Of a DNA stretch of 64,000 nt, positions 11,741-24,189 are shown piece by piece. The position numbers were made by a program, and so were the translations under genes. Every line of letters starts with the position of its first letter. The stretch's first letter is position 1. Source of the stretch: Margaritispora aquatica (lineage: Eukaryota; Ascomycota; Leotiomycetes; Helotiales; Discinellaceae); contig VJWN01000004.1 of the NCBI GenBank assembly GCA_007644065.1, positions 1,426,001-1,490,000 on the forward strand. Reading direction: 5' to 3'. The notes under the pieces were generated by a model that was not told the DNA's origin, did no database searches, and saw only the letters and a program-made list of their open reading frames with translations.

Positions 11741-12456
11741 TTTGTATGGTCGAGAGATTGGAGGGTGTGTAGGGAAAGGTGGTGGGGATTGGCAGGTACC
11801 AGCTTCGACGTTGGCTGGAGGAGAGTATGAAGTTGTAGAGTATGGTCGAAGGTTTCTCGGGAGGATTGGAGGATTTTCTTGAAGTAGATACTGAACAAGC
11901 TGAGGAAGGAGTGTTAGTAATCGCAGCGCACAAGATCAATTCATTGTCACTTACAATGACAATTGCGAGGAAACCAATAGAGACAAGGTGAACGAGATTA
12001 AATTGAGTCCGCGATGAGGAAACCTTGTGAGCTTTGAACAGATTTGCTTCGTCAATTGGAGAATTTGTAGTTTGAGTGCGAGAAACTAACGGGCGCAAAG
12101 GGACCCGTTCACTACTTAAGGACGACAGTTTGGTGATGAGGGGAAAAAAGAAGCCAAAGTTGGCGGGGGAAGGTCGAAGGAGGGGCAGCCCAATCGCCGC
12201 AGTAGTAGGCCCGCGTATGCCGTGACACACAAGACCTGACTATGTCCTACGGTACGATCACTTTTCATGGATCTGGGATCTGATAGCAGAATGCTGGATC
12301 AACAGTCGACACTCAGCAGCCTCTTTTCTGGGCTGATGCACAGATCCGGAAGAAGTGAAGTTGCTTGTCGTTGAGGCAATATGTCGGCGGGATACCAGAG
12401 ACAAAATTCCCTAGGATAAATGGGGGTTTGGTGGCTTGCTTTTTCGCTATGGGTCC

Positions 12457-12699
12457 CTATCCCGGTGGAGTGTCTTTCAACTTCCAGGGTTCTGGCGGCT
12501 TGTCGTCACACTGCTTTTGCTTCTGCCTCTCAGCATCGAACTCGTACAACACTGGATGCGTCTTTTGAGGTGGATATTCACATCTGCTGACCGGTCCTCT
12601 CCTCGGCGTATCTGGAGATGTTCGGCCCAATTCGCATGGAGAAGTTGGAGATATCGCGCCGAATCCTGCAGTGGGGAGTGTGTCAGATGCAACCACTCA
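12457..12699 (-). pseudogene. coding-like fragment, unidentified
   Basis: An 80-codon open stretch on the minus strand, without its own ATG, ending in TAG. The C-terminal half reads like real protein: EYPPQKTHPVLYEFDAERQK, then a Lys/Gln run and KPPEPWKLKDTPPG. A CTGCAG sequence near 12676 could be a splice acceptor, so this may be a last exon of a lost or unrecognised gene. I found no upstream exon that completes it and do not recognise the family. Another frame in the same DNA is also open, so chance is possible. Confidence 0.2.
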
Positions 12700-15376
12700 A
12701 TGGGAGATGCACCAGGGCGAATGTTCGCTGCAAGCCGGTGAAGTACTTCCGATCGAGTGCCGGGTAAACCGTCAGATCTCTTGGTACTCCACAAGCCTCG
12801 AGTTGAGAAATGTTCGAATAGTTCGTCTTGGATTATATACAACGGATGGCGAAGAGGACGAGAGGAGAATGAGAAGCACAGGACAGCAGAGAAGCATACA
12901 AGTACATAAGAGGAGAGGATACCGAGGACAAGGTGTCACAGCACGGAGGCACTTAGTGCATAAGTGTCACAATTGTTCCAGACTAGGTGGTTCGTTCTCC
13001 ACGACTCCGGGAAAAGTGTCCATCCGATCTTCCTCAAACTTCAGAGTTTCTTTGCAGTTCACTTCTTGCATTTCACCTGATTATTCTATTTGAAGGAATC
13101 CTTTTGTATACTAGGATATTGCAAACGACGTGGGTGGCAAAACATCACCTCACTTGGAGCTTTGAACAGCTGTTGAAGTGCTATCCCATGACCTGGAATA
13201 TGGTGGGAAAGTTTCCAACCTACAGATGACATTTCGAGGTGGCAATAAACCTCGGTGCCAGATCAGTTCATTTGTCGCCAAATATGGACAATATGCAATA
13301 TGAAAGATGAAGGAGACCGAGCCCTCGGGATGTACTGCACTGCATCTTCTTCGTGGTCATGACTACAGACTACTGAGTTGAGGCGGACATATCATTGATA
13401 TACTGGAGGAAGAAAAAGCTAAGCAGCTCTTTCAATATCACACTGGATTGGATCCTCCCCATGGTTCAATGTTCTCCAAGTCTAAAGAAACGCACTTGTT
13501 CCTGGACGGATAGCTGCATGGTACCGAGCTCCCGTCAACGTTATATTGGTAAGATTACTTGTACAACTCAAACCTGGAGCAAGGGGTACCCAAGTTGACA
13601 TAACTCAATTGAAACATTAACACTTTTCTTCTTTGGAACTTAACATTGCAGCTTCAGCCTTCGGGGGTGTCCCAGCAGATATATAACCCGCATGCAACTG
13701 CACGAAAACATTCAACAACTCAAAAGACAGAGGACAAAGAAGCAAACTTGTTGGGAGACAGCTTGATACCAACTTTAACATGTCACTGCAGCGGTCCTGG
13801 TCGTCCTCGGCTATACAATCATCAGGCCTCGCTTCTCAAACTGGATTTCAATAAGACAATGAGAAACGCCTGGAGACTGCTCCATGGCGTAGTTATTTCT
13901 TCGAAACTTAAACCAAACAATTTTTCTACTATCGGAAACGACACCAAATGATACGCAAGTACATTCCAAGTTATGCTCGAAATAAAAGCAGAAAGAAATA
14001 TGAACATGTACTTTGGATGCAGTAGGCCGAAGGAAAAGCATAAAAAATCAACTCGAGCAAGAGGAAAGCAATGTTGAAGACAAACAGAGGTTATATCCGC
14101 AATGCTGAGAGCAGTCAGCACAAAGTAGTATATCTCTTCTTGAAGAAATGTATCGTGGGCGGCGCTTGTCTCTGTGTCGCTCGTTATTGCAGAGCAACAT
14201 GAGAGCAAATCCTAACATCGAGGCAGTCTCCAGAACATACCAAATCATGGAGGTTCGTTTGATCAGGCAATGAACGCATGTGCCTAGATAATTGGCGTAT
14301 TATATGATTCCAACAGAGTATTTGAGTTGGTTTGGTTTGGTAGGCTCGACTTCAATGAGAGGAAACAAACCTCGCCAAACTCATCACTTGGTCACTGGAT
14401 CAGGTAACCCAAACTGGATTTTATAGGACACCAGTGACATTTTAGAGACTCTACTATAACATCGTGATATGTAAACTAATCCGCGAGTCTATGCAGAACC
14501 TCTAGAAATTTGTCACTTGATAGGCAGGTATCGTGATATGTTGGCATGGTGTTTTTATTCTCTATACGGGTCCGGGATGGGATTGCTGCAAGCCAACAGG
14601 AAGCTGGCACCCGCAAACCAATCAACAATAGAAAAAGCAGTTCGCGGGGGTAAATTATTGGGGCGACACTGCATCAGCGGATGAACAACGCAGCACAACA
14701 GGACTTTTTTTCTCTTTTTCTCCAGGACTCTGCACGAGAAGAACGATTTGATCACAAACAAAGGCAAGTCTCTTATCACAAATGGTTCGATAGGGTTCCG
14801 GACTGGCAGGGCCGTGAAGAGGCTCTGCTATAGTTCTAAAGCATTAACAACAGTGAAATTTCTCTGGTTTACAAAGCCACAGCTACATCGTAAGGCAGAC
14901 TTGCTTTTCCGATAGAGCCCAAGTGCGGGGCAATAGTTGAAGAGGGTTGGAGTCCTGTTAGTCAGCTGAAGAGAGAGAGGTAAGGGAGGAGGTCCTTTGG
15001 GCTGGATGTCAGTTGAGGCTGAGCACCTAAAATACTATTCATTTTTTCGAAGCCACCAGACTCTATTACGAGCTTTTGAAACCATCCTGTTGGAGATCTC
15101 AAAATCAGGATGAATTATTGGGTGTGCAAGATTGTATTGTGCAAGAAATCTCATGTCGGCTAGCAATACGAGCAATGAGCATACCAGATTCTATCATTCG
15201 TTTTTGTTAGAAGTGTCGATATAGTAAGAGAAGTCAGAGACGTAACCGATTCGTGAGGTGTATACTTTTAGACATTTAACATGTCAGTAAGCAAACAGCT
15301 TACTTCGAGTTTTGCGACCACCAGTCTTAGACATTTTGGGTCGAACACTACCTGATTCTAATGCATAGAGAACATC

Positions 15377-15398
15377 GTCAAGTCAAGTCAAGTCAAGT
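15377..15398. repeat. (CAAGT)n microsatellite
   Basis: About four tandem copies of CAAGT in the upstream region of the Hsp70-like gene. Confidence 0.8.
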
Positions 15399-15916
15399 CT
15401 AGTTGCCAAAACTTTAGCTTATTCCTTCATAACTTCTTTTACTCAGCAAAGAGTCTAAAATTGCAGGACTCTGACCATCAGTTTCGGTGGCTTTTTTCCA
15501 ACTCATCTACAGGCTCCTTTGAACAAAGCGAGCAAACCCCAAGCTCCTCTATTCCCCTCCCACACTCTTTCTCTGCCATGTCCAGTACCATTCACGAGTC
15601 AAACAAGTCGGTCGTTCTCTTGCACTTAGGACTAATTATTCCTAAAAGTCTCTACATTCATTGTACCTGTGGCTTCGCATTTATATGATACCGGTTGAAC
15701 GTTATTTTTCTCACGCATTCCCCATTATCTCCCCTGCGCCCAGATCAAAGGAACCGAACATTCAACTCAGCCCCTCGGATTTTAGCGCCAATTGTTCATT
15801 CGAGCTGACAAGGCGCACCTCAACCTCTCACCTCTCACAACCACAATCCTTCTTTTATCCCCTCATCCCCCTCGAATCTTGCAGACATCGGGCATCATTT
15901 GGGATCGGAAATCCAT

Positions 15917-18288
15917 ATGAGTTCTATGAACTCCCGCTTCAAGAATCTGGGCTTCGGTTCGAAGAGGAAAAGCAACACACAAGTTCCATCTGCTGCCAAC
16001 CCCGCCTCGTCAGCGCCCCAGCTCCCACAGCTCCAAGGCCGACCTGCACCGCCGGGAACAGCATCGTCGTCGACAACCAGTCTCCCCATGAATCACCAAG
16101 GTGCCGGTGGGCGACCACCGAGCTATACAAATAATTACGCGCCTGCACCAGCGAACGTAGGTCGTCAGAGTCCAATGGCTGGAAATCCTCGCACTCCCCC
16201 ATCCCAAGTCATGGGAGGCCCTCCACCCATCAATACCGCTGCCAGCGGTGGTTATCCTCCAGGACACCCAGGTGCGAATATGGGAGGAGCTCCTCCACCG
16301 TCTGGTCCTCCTCAATATGGTGGCGGACCACCTCAATATGGTGCTCCAGGTGTGCCACAAGGAAACCAAAGCGTTGCTGCCGCTCAGTATGCGAATCGCA
16401 ACAATGCAGTCGAGGTTGAAGGAGCCGGACGAAGTAAAGCGCAGCTTATCGTCGGTATTGATTTTGTGAGTATTGTAGCCTGAGTTGTTTTGGGCTTATC
16501 TAACCAATTCAGGGAACCACTTTCTCAGGTGTTGCATTTGCCTTTGCGACGAACACAGAAGCCAAAGAAGACATCATCACAGAATGGCCAGGTGCCGGTT
16601 CATACACAAAGCAGAAGGTAGGATTCATGATATCTAGGAATGAATGTGTGGCTAATCGTGGCAGATTCCTACTGTTTTGTACTACGACCAATATCAAAAA
16701 GTTGTAGGATGGGGTCCTGATATCGCTGATGCCTTAGCACCCACTGGTTACCCAAAGCCAGGAGTGCAAAAGGTCGAATGGTTCAAACTCCAACTTATGC
16801 TTTCTGGTAACACTTATATCGATCCTATCAACCTTCCCCCGCTTCCACCCGGAAAGTCAGAAATCGATGTGGCGGCAGATTACCTCTTCAAGCTTCGCCA
16901 GGCTATGCGAAGTCAACTTCAAAAGACACTTGGAGAGGTATTTAACCGAGAAGAGAGGAACATTAGATATTATCTGACTGTGCCTGCTATTTGGAATGAT
17001 GCTGGCAAGGCTGCTACTCGAGCTGCCGCTATTCAAGCTGGTTTCCTGCGGGACGAGAACGACAACCGACTGACATTGATCACCGAGCCCGAAGCTGCTG
17101 CATTGTTCTGTTCCAAAGCTGGTCTTCTGAATCTCAAGGTTCATGATGCTGTTCTTATTGTTGATTGCGGTGGTGGAACTGTCGATTTGATCGCCTACGA
17201 AGTTGAAGAAGAGTCACCATTCACAGTTTCAGAGTGTACAGCAGGTTCTGGAGATTCTTGTGGATCTACAGCCCTGAACCGAAATTTCAGTAACATTCTG
17301 AGGACGAAGATCAGAAAGATGAAGCTACCAGATGGATCCAAGACTGCTGGAAGAGTTTACGCCAAATGTATCATGGACTTTGAGAACAGAATCAAGGCGG
17401 ATTTCCGTAACAACAACCAGAAATGGGCTGTTGATGTCGGTATTGAGGCAGAGTTCCCAGAAGCTGGTATTGAGGAAGGATACATGACTTTTACCAACGA
17501 AGAAATTCTGCAATGTTTCGAGCCAGTCGTCAACCGTATTTTGGAGTTGGTACGGAATCAGATCATTGCCATTCAAGCACAGAACAGAACATTACAAAAT
17601 GTTCTGGTTGTGGGTGGTTTTGGTGCTTCTGAATATCTCTTCCAACAGATCAAACTCCACGTCCCTCCTCAATTCCAAGCCAAGGTTGTCAGACCTATGG
17701 ATTCAGTTGCTGCTATTGTCAAGGGTGCTGTTACTGCTGGTATTACTGAGCGAGTCGTTACATCCCGTGTTGCACGTCGTCATTACCTGATGGCAACTCT
17801 GCAACCTTTCAAAGAGGGACACCACCCAGAAGCCTACCGTGTTCCATCCCTGGATGGAAAGGATCGATGCAAGTTCACTCGACAGATTTTCGTACAAAAG
17901 GGCCAGAGAGTCAAGATTGGAGAGCCTGTCAAGGTCTCCTTCTTCCGACAAGTTGCTCCTGGTGCCACTCTGATGTACGAGGATATCCTGTATGCTTGCG
18001 ATGATGATGTCTGCCCCGAGTACACCAAAGATCCCCGTAAGTCTTATTCCACCTTGCCCATAATTGGCACTCACTAACATCTTTCTAGGAGTCAAGGAAG
18101 TCGTCACACTCACCTCCGATCTGTCGAGGAAAAACTTAGAGAAGGATTTCGAGCGCATGGACACACCACAAGGAACGTTCTATCGGGTGTACTTTGACAT
18201 CTACCTCACTCTCGATGGATCTGAATTCAACGCCGAGTTGGTGTGCCAGGGCGAGGTCATGGGTCGCTGCACTTCGAGATTCAAGTGA
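15917..18288 (+). CDS. Hsp70-like ATPase (HSPA12-type) with disordered Pro/Gly/Gln-rich N-terminus
   Basis: Predicted 741-aa member of the divergent Hsp70 (HSPA12-like, actin-fold ATPase) group expanded in filamentous fungi. Exons are 15917-16465, 16513-16617, 16665-18036 and 18089-18288; introns are 47, 47 and 52 bp. The first ~165 residues are low complexity, rich in Pro, Gly, Gln, Asn and Tyr, with repeated QYGGGPPQYG-like stretches, and are probably disordered. The nucleotide-binding domain follows: IVGIDFGTTFSG (phosphate 1, about 178-189), YYLTVPAIWND, VDCGGGTVDL (phosphate 2, about 383-392) and VLVVGGFGASEYL (adenosine motif, about 530-542). A short substrate-domain-like C-terminus replaces the canonical Hsp70 peptide-binding domain, and there is no EEVD tail. 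ATP binding is likely. Client and role are unknown. A second, distant relative lies at 38816. Confidence 0.88.
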
Positions 18289-20052
18289 TTCATGAGACGA
18301 CGAATTTCCTTTCTTTGGTTGTTAGTGAGACATATAGTGATAATCTGGCATCATTCAGAGAGTAAGCACTGGATGCGAAGAGCGAGCGAGCAAGCGTTTG
18401 AGGTGATGATCTGAGAACTACCTCGGACAGAATGAAAGAGCGATGGCGAGCAGGCTGGATTGGATGGCTGTTGGATGCATGCAGATGATGGTTGATGGGA
18501 GTTTTTAAATGAAATGATGAGCCGAAGAAAGTGAAAGTTAAAGTATCTACCTTGTTTCACAGGTAGCTGGCGCAGGATTACATGTCGTCGTTTTTCATGG
18601 AACTTTTAAATAGGATCAGATGGGTAGGATGGATAGGATAATCGATTTATTGAATCGAGAGTCAGACATTCTCCTTCCACTTATATATGGTGAGCTGAGA
18701 CTCGAGGTTGGTATATATTCATGGCATGTCGAGACACAGATATCCTTGGTACTCGAACGTTATCGAATGATTTGTGAAGATCGTCTTGCTTTTATGTTCT
18801 GCTGACCGCGTCTGTCCCCACGAAGCGTTTGTACACCGTGAGGTGGAAGAGAAGTTAAGTTTGGTAATAAGGTATCCATCGCACTCGGTTAGGGGACACG
18901 TCCAGCCCAGCCCTGTCAAAGGAACTGTCAAGTGGGGTGGGAAAAAGGGAAGGACCGAGCTGGGAATGGAAGGGAAGGTGGGAAGGAGGCTGGAGGCTGG
19001 AGGCTGGAGGCTGGAGGCTGGCATCACTTGCACTTGCACCTGCGTCATAGGCGATAGGGCTCCTGCAGTATCATCCAAGCTCCCAAGCCATGCCAAACAT
19101 CAGATCACCTCACATCTTGAACTTCTTCACTTCAAACATTTCTATACCCAACGACCACGACCTCTACGAGTATCGTGTCAACGATACATTACTTTCACAA
19201 CAGTCGCTACCTTTTCCCTCGAATTTCTTATACATTCTTTGAAACTTTACCTGTTGGCTGCGTTCCAGCGCATCTTCATTCTTGAATCTCGATTTTGGTA
19301 GCCATCCTCGACCATCTAGCGTTTGGCCGTTTGCAGATCTCAAAGCCGCCAACTACCCCATCACGCCAATCAGACCATAGCAAAACCAGACCAGCATTAG
19401 AATTAGCATCACCTACGACTAGGGTATTGCCTTGCTTCCCGCCGAAGAAGTTGTGGATTGCAAAAGTTTCTTTCAAGGTTATGTGCCCTGATCTTGATCT
19501 TGATCTTGCACTTGTATCTTGCATTGGCCCTGTCGATAAGAAACAACGCCTTCAATCCACCAACAACGGTGTGATATAGTGCGGAGACTCTAGCTCCTCT
19601 AGGGGCCAAACGAACAGTTAGCAGCACTGAAACTTGAACTACGAACCGCAGCTAGGAGGAGGGACGTCATTGGAAGACGATCATGGTTCGCATTCCTTTC
19701 TGAGGATCTGAGGATCATTGGTTGGTCTACAGCAAAAGGCCTGTTTACCAGCCCTGACTTGCCCTGGATTTTGGGCAGATTGCTGGTCGTTCGTCTGCCG
19801 TTGGTTCCTTGTTGGCACCTGGCAACCTGGCACCGTTGCTAGTTACCTGCTCCTCCTTCTCCACGAACCTGATCTTGGATAAAGTTTCAAGCTTGGAGTG
19901 AATTGGTTGGTTGGCGGTGGTTGCTGACTCCGAGCTCGACTCGTTCAAGTAGAGACCTCCTCCTTGTCTCCTCGTATCTTCCTTCATTTTCTGTCTTATC
20001 ACGAATTGTACCTCAGAACACCTCTCGCGAGTCAACATTATACTATCACTCG
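18289..20052. other. intergenic, no gene seen
   Basis: Gap between two genes on the same strand. It includes the 3' untranslated region of the Hsp70-like gene, a GGAGGCT tandem repeat (18985-19019) and, nearer 20053, the promoter/leader of the thaumatin-like gene. No conserved coding frame recognised. Confidence 0.5.
18985..19019. repeat. (GGAGGCT)5 minisatellite
   Basis: Five perfect tandem copies of the 7-mer GGAGGCT. Confidence 0.9.
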
Positions 20053-21385
20053 ATGACACGGAAATCCAATATGCGTAACTCGCATCACGAGCGGACTCTT
20101 TCTATCTCAAATATTTTCTCCTCTACTCTCCTTCTCTTGAGCCTCCTTCCATCGGCGCAAGCATTTACACAAAATCCATATTTCGCAAAGAATGCAAATC
20201 CGAGTCCTCGACCTGCAAGACGTGGGCCACCTTTGAAGCGAGATGGATCATTACCTCTGAAAATCACCAACTTATGTGAAGCGGCGATATGGCCAGGCAT
20301 TGGAACCCAGGCAGGAACCGGCGCTGGCACTGGTGGTTTCAAGATGGAAGCTGGAACAACTCGAGATCTTGTTGTTAGTGAGGATTGGCAAGGTAGAGTT
20401 TGGGGCAGGACGAATTGCTCTTTTAATGTTGCGGGAAATGGTCCAGCAAATCCTCAACTTGGAGGAGCCTCATGTACGACAGGCGACTGTGGTGGAGTAT
20501 TGGATTGTGTGATGACTGTGAGTTGAAAACTGTAAACCAATACAAGAAAGTACTGACTAGTCTCAGGGTGCTACTCCTGTAACTCTGGCTGAATTTGATT
20601 ATGCTGGTGGTTCAGACGGTTCTCAGATCTTCTTTGATATTTCACTAGTAGATGGCTACAACATTCCATTGGCGATAATTCTGATTCCTGGAGAGAATGC
20701 GAAGACCAAGAACATTCCACCAAATCTCACCAATGCAGCTTGTATCGCTACAGCTGGATGGCTCGACCCACCAGCAGATTCTGGCTTGTTAGGCAATGCA
20801 TCAACAGCAGCATTTCCGATTCCCTACGAACCTAAGATGACCAACGAAGATGTTGCAACATGGTGTCCTTGGGATCTTCAAGTCACAGCACCTACCAAAC
20901 CAGGAGATGGAGTCTATCCCTACCCCGATGACAACATCAAACGACCAATATTCGATCCATGTCTCGCAGCCTGTATTGCCACTCACAAAGACTCAGATTG
21001 CTGCATTGGTGAGTACGGTGATCGCAACAAATGCAAGCCCAACCTCTACGCCACGCAAGCCAAAGGCGTCTGTCCCGATGCCTACTCATACCCCTTTGAT
21101 GATGACACGTCAACCTTCATCATCCCCTCGGGTGCAGGCTTTGAGGTGCAGTTCTGCCCTGTTGGTAGGAGCACCAACATTCTCGCAACATTCCAGCAGC
21201 AGCTCAACTCGCTAAGCTCGACCGGCGTGACGAAGGCTGTGTTGGAGGACTGTCAAAATACGACAATTATTCAGAAGGCCGCCGAGAGGAGTGGTGCTGA
21301 GAGGGCGATTGGTGAGCCTGGTAGGATTGGAGGCACGAGTGTTGGTGCGTTGGTGGTGGTTTTGGCTTGGCTTGTTCTCACATGA
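20053..21385 (+). CDS. secreted thaumatin-like protein, probable GPI anchor
   Basis: Predicted 427-aa cell-surface protein of the fungal thaumatin-like group. Exons are 20053-20517 and 20567-21385 with a 49-bp intron. The start gives a basic n-region and a hydrophobic stretch ending in PSAQA (about residues 20-37), a signal peptide; an in-frame ATG six codons on would also serve. The mature part begins the fold with LPLKITNLCEAAIWPGI, then has many paired cysteines (for example CTTGDCGGVLDC and DSDCCIGEYGDRNKC) and YSYPFDDDTSTF, a thaumatin-family signature region. The C-terminus ends in a hydrophobic segment, GALVVVLAWLVLT, preceded by small residues, which fits a GPI-anchor signal. Likely wall-associated; glucan binding or antifungal-type roles are known for some relatives but not shown here. 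Confidence 0.85.
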
Positions 21386-22748
21386 AGAGGTGGGTAATTG
21401 ATAATCAATAATGATTTGGGAGAAGATCAAGTTGGTCGTGGTATTGCTGGTGTGGATGAAGTTTGGTTTTAAGGATAATGATGTGAGAGAACTGAGATGG
21501 GACGAAGCGAGGCGATGGAGATGCGACACATGACTTTACGATACCCCCTATTGCGAGCATTGATGATTTTTATGAATGGACTGATGGGTGGAACGAGATG
21601 GCTATCTCTTGTTTTTCACGTCCCTAGAATTAGAAGTAGTACGGTAGAGGAAGAAGAAGGGGATTAGAATGATCAATATGATGATCGGTGGTGGAGTGGA
21701 GTAGGGAGAGAATGAATAAATGAACGAGATGTATTCATGAGCATAATCCTCTCCTGCCCTTACTAAATTGTCAACACGTGAGGTGTGATTTTTCAAATGA
21801 AGTGAGATGTGGTGTGATGAAGTGAAGTGAGGTGAAGTCGAGTGGAGTGAATCAATGGAATTGAATTAAGCGAGAAGAACGTAGGGAATGGATTGGGCAT
21901 TCCCAAAAGACTCTAGGTAGCGTATATAGGTGGGTACATACAGATGTCTCGTCAGTACTAGCTAGATACATCGTGTATGTAATATGTAGTCGCCGTACTG
22001 TAACATTATATCGATGTTGGATTTGCTTACTGTTACTGCTGAGTACCTACCTACCTACCTATCTTACCTATCTTACCTTGGGGAAGAAATGAATGGGTGA
22101 ATGGGTGAATGAGTAGGTGAATAAATGCATGGTTGGTATACGTTAGACAGATTTGTTCGAGATACAGTTGGTTTCCTTTCCGCTGCATCTCTCTTGATCT
22201 CCTGCTCTCTTGCCGCCATTATTTATTGTTTACTTGCATGGTTAGACCTGCCTATCTGATGAAAAAAATTCGACTACGCGGCAAGGGAGGCATAAGTAAA
22301 GAGAAGAGGCTTCACACAACACAACACAGCACATCGCATATTCAAAGTAACACAGTAGGTACGTTCAATCGGTACACAGCGCTTTCTATTGCGTTTTTTT
22401 ATTTGAAATTCTTTGAACATCTCGCTCTCCTGTCTATCTATGAAACTCAGAAAATTCCATTGCGCAAGCAAGCGAGCGAGCGAGCGAGCGAGCTACCCAA
22501 GTGTCAGGACAGCTCGACTTGGCTTCGCTTGATATACCATGATCCATGCAACGCAATGCAGCGAGTATGTAATGGCATCGGCGACTCTAGCCACACACAC
22601 ACATGATATGCAGATACTCCAATATCAGTCCCTGTACATCCAACACGCCACCTCCAGCTTTCTGCACAAATCCGGTGCTAGCCATGCCGATAAATCCTCT
22701 CCGACTAGTGTATGTAATTCTCGTAATCCTTTGAGGAGAAATACCCTC
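21386..22748. other. intergenic, simple-sequence rich
   Basis: Convergent gap between the thaumatin-like and ankyrin genes. Contains purine-rich GAAGTGA-type DNA (21.78-21.85 kb), ACCTACCTACCTACC followed by TTACCTATCTTACC (22.04-22.08 kb), and a GCGA repeat at 22465-22493. No gene recognised. Confidence 0.5.
22465..22493. repeat. (GCGA)n microsatellite
   Basis: Five to six tandem copies of GCGA preceded by GCAA variants. Confidence 0.85.
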
Positions 22749-23663
22749 TCAAGAACTGGTCCCATTGGTCAAAGCTGCCTTTTTAGCTTTCTCCCTCCTC
22801 TCCTTTTCTCGCTTAAACTCCTCAGGGTCAAAATCACTATCACTTCCACTCCCTGCATAATCATCCGCATCCTCACCTCCCTCTCCCTCACCACCATCTG
22901 CATACTCGTCTTCCTCGACATAATCGCCCTGGTTCTGCGTGATGTCCACCGCGTCCTGGAGCTGCTGCTTCAACTGCACGTTCCGGGGATCCGTGAGCTG
23001 GTATGCAGTCAAGTTGGCTTTGTTCCGCAGCCGTGGGTCGGAGCCCGCCTCAATCATCATGCTAATGAGCTCTTTGGCATACTCGCTGATCTCGGGTGTG
23101 AGAGGTGAGGATTCGGTGAGGGAGTTTATGTAGCGGACTGCGGAGTGGAGCGGAGAGTCGCCTTCGATGCGGTTGATCGGGTCGCATTCGAAACCGTCTT
23201 GATCGAGGAGCATGTCTATGATTTCGTCTGTGGGGTGTTAGTTTGTTTTTTGGAGAGTGGAGGGGCAATCGTGGGGGGGGCTGTGCGGTGGGGGATTGGC
23301 ACTTTGGAGCAGACGGAAGAAGAGGGAACGTACAATTTCCTTTCAGTGCAGCTTCGTGGTATATGTGGTTTCCAAGGACAGTCTTTGTCTCGTTCAGAAG
23401 AATTGCTAGCTTCTCGGGGTTGTTAACGCTGGCTATGACCTCTTCTAGTAGTTCTGTGTTGTTTCGGCGTGCGGCTTCGATCAAAAGCTCTCCTGGGGAA
23501 GCGCCCTTGATAGCACTGTTAGCAAATACCCCAAAAATGTACAGAATATGGCCAAACTCTCAAGCCAGGCTGCTGTAGAGAGGATTGCTTTGGAAAAGCA
23601 TAAGTACAACACACATACATCATGCTCCTGATCCTGCTCAGGATGGTTCCTCAAATCCGCCAT
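22749..23663 (-). CDS. small ankyrin-repeat protein, acidic C-terminus
   Basis: Predicted protein of about 237 aa. Exons 2 and 3 (23515-23334 and 23227-22749) are firm: they join over a 106-bp intron to give HEAALKGNYEIIDMLLDQDG, a typical ankyrin helix pair, followed by EGDSPLHSAVRYIN and DPRLRNKANLTAYQLTDPRN, two further repeats. The C-terminus is strongly acidic (DYVEEDEYADGGEGEGGEDA) and then Lys/Glu-rich. Exon 1 (from 23663, MADLRNHPEQDQEHD) is tentative. The consensus donor GTATGT at 23618 does not match the phase of exon 2; the donor GTTGTA at 23610 does, but is weak. It resembles small ankyrin chaperones such as yeast Yar1 only in general plan, so I do not name it. It is divergent from RPC11. 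Confidence 0.75.
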
Positions 23664-24189
23664 TTTGTCCAGACCTTAATATGCCCTTTCAGCGATCTCT
23701 CTCCTCTTCACCTCGTCCGGAACTCGTTGGTATGCCTAGTTGGTGAATTTGTCGTCGAGTGTATCACTACAAAATACGTCCAGAAATTTGTCTACTAACA
23801 CTGGCTGGAGGTCGTAGGGTATATGCAGAGAAAGGAATGGGAGGGAAGTAGGCTTTCGAGTGCAGAAAAAGTATGTTATCTGGCAGAAGTCAAAGAGGGA
23901 GATCTGAAGCACTGGCAACGTTTGGATGAGCATCAGCCTCCTCCTCTTGATCAACCTGACGCACTGGGGGGGGTGCGGGCGGCAGAGCAGCGAGGGGCTT
24001 AGCGTCGGAGATTTGTTTCGCCGATGGTGCATTTTATAGGTCTTTAGTGGGTGAACTTTTTATTTCGAAGATCACGATAGAGTCATTGAACTCAGATTGG
24101 GAATCATCATTGTGGATTTAAAGCTCTAAGATCATCTCACACAGAACTTTCTCAAACCGGCGAGTCTACCGAATAATTAAAAGCCCAAA
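23664..24189. promoter_or_regulatory. divergent promoter of ankyrin gene and RPC11
   Basis: A 526-bp gap between head-to-head genes, so it must contain both promoters. A G-run (GGGGGGG) lies near 23965. No specific element can be assigned. Confidence 0.5.

Larger units (their letters stand above)
11741..15916. other. 4.2-kb intergenic region
   Basis: Divergent gap between glucokinase and the Hsp70-like gene. The first 500 bp should carry the glucokinase promoter and leader; the frame on its minus strand (11679-12230) is not supported as coding. A short coding-like fragment lies at 12457-12699 on the minus strand. I recognise nothing from 12.8 to 15.4 kb. A CAAGT repeat sits at 15377-15398. 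From about 15.5 kb the plus strand becomes pyrimidine-rich, as expected of the Hsp70-like gene's promoter and leader. Confidence 0.5.

Noticed and set aside
11679..12230. 183-codon minus-strand frame over the glucokinase 5' region
   Set aside because: It overlaps glucokinase exon 1 in another frame and lacks any family feature; promoter/leader DNA is the better explanation.
12436..12842. Overlapping frames of 101-121 codons on both strands
   Set aside because: Mutually overlapping on opposite strands; only one minus-strand frame (12457-12699) looks even slightly protein-like.
14740..14810. Possible tRNA B-box (GGTTCGATAGG)
   Set aside because: No matching A-box or cloverleaf at the right spacing.
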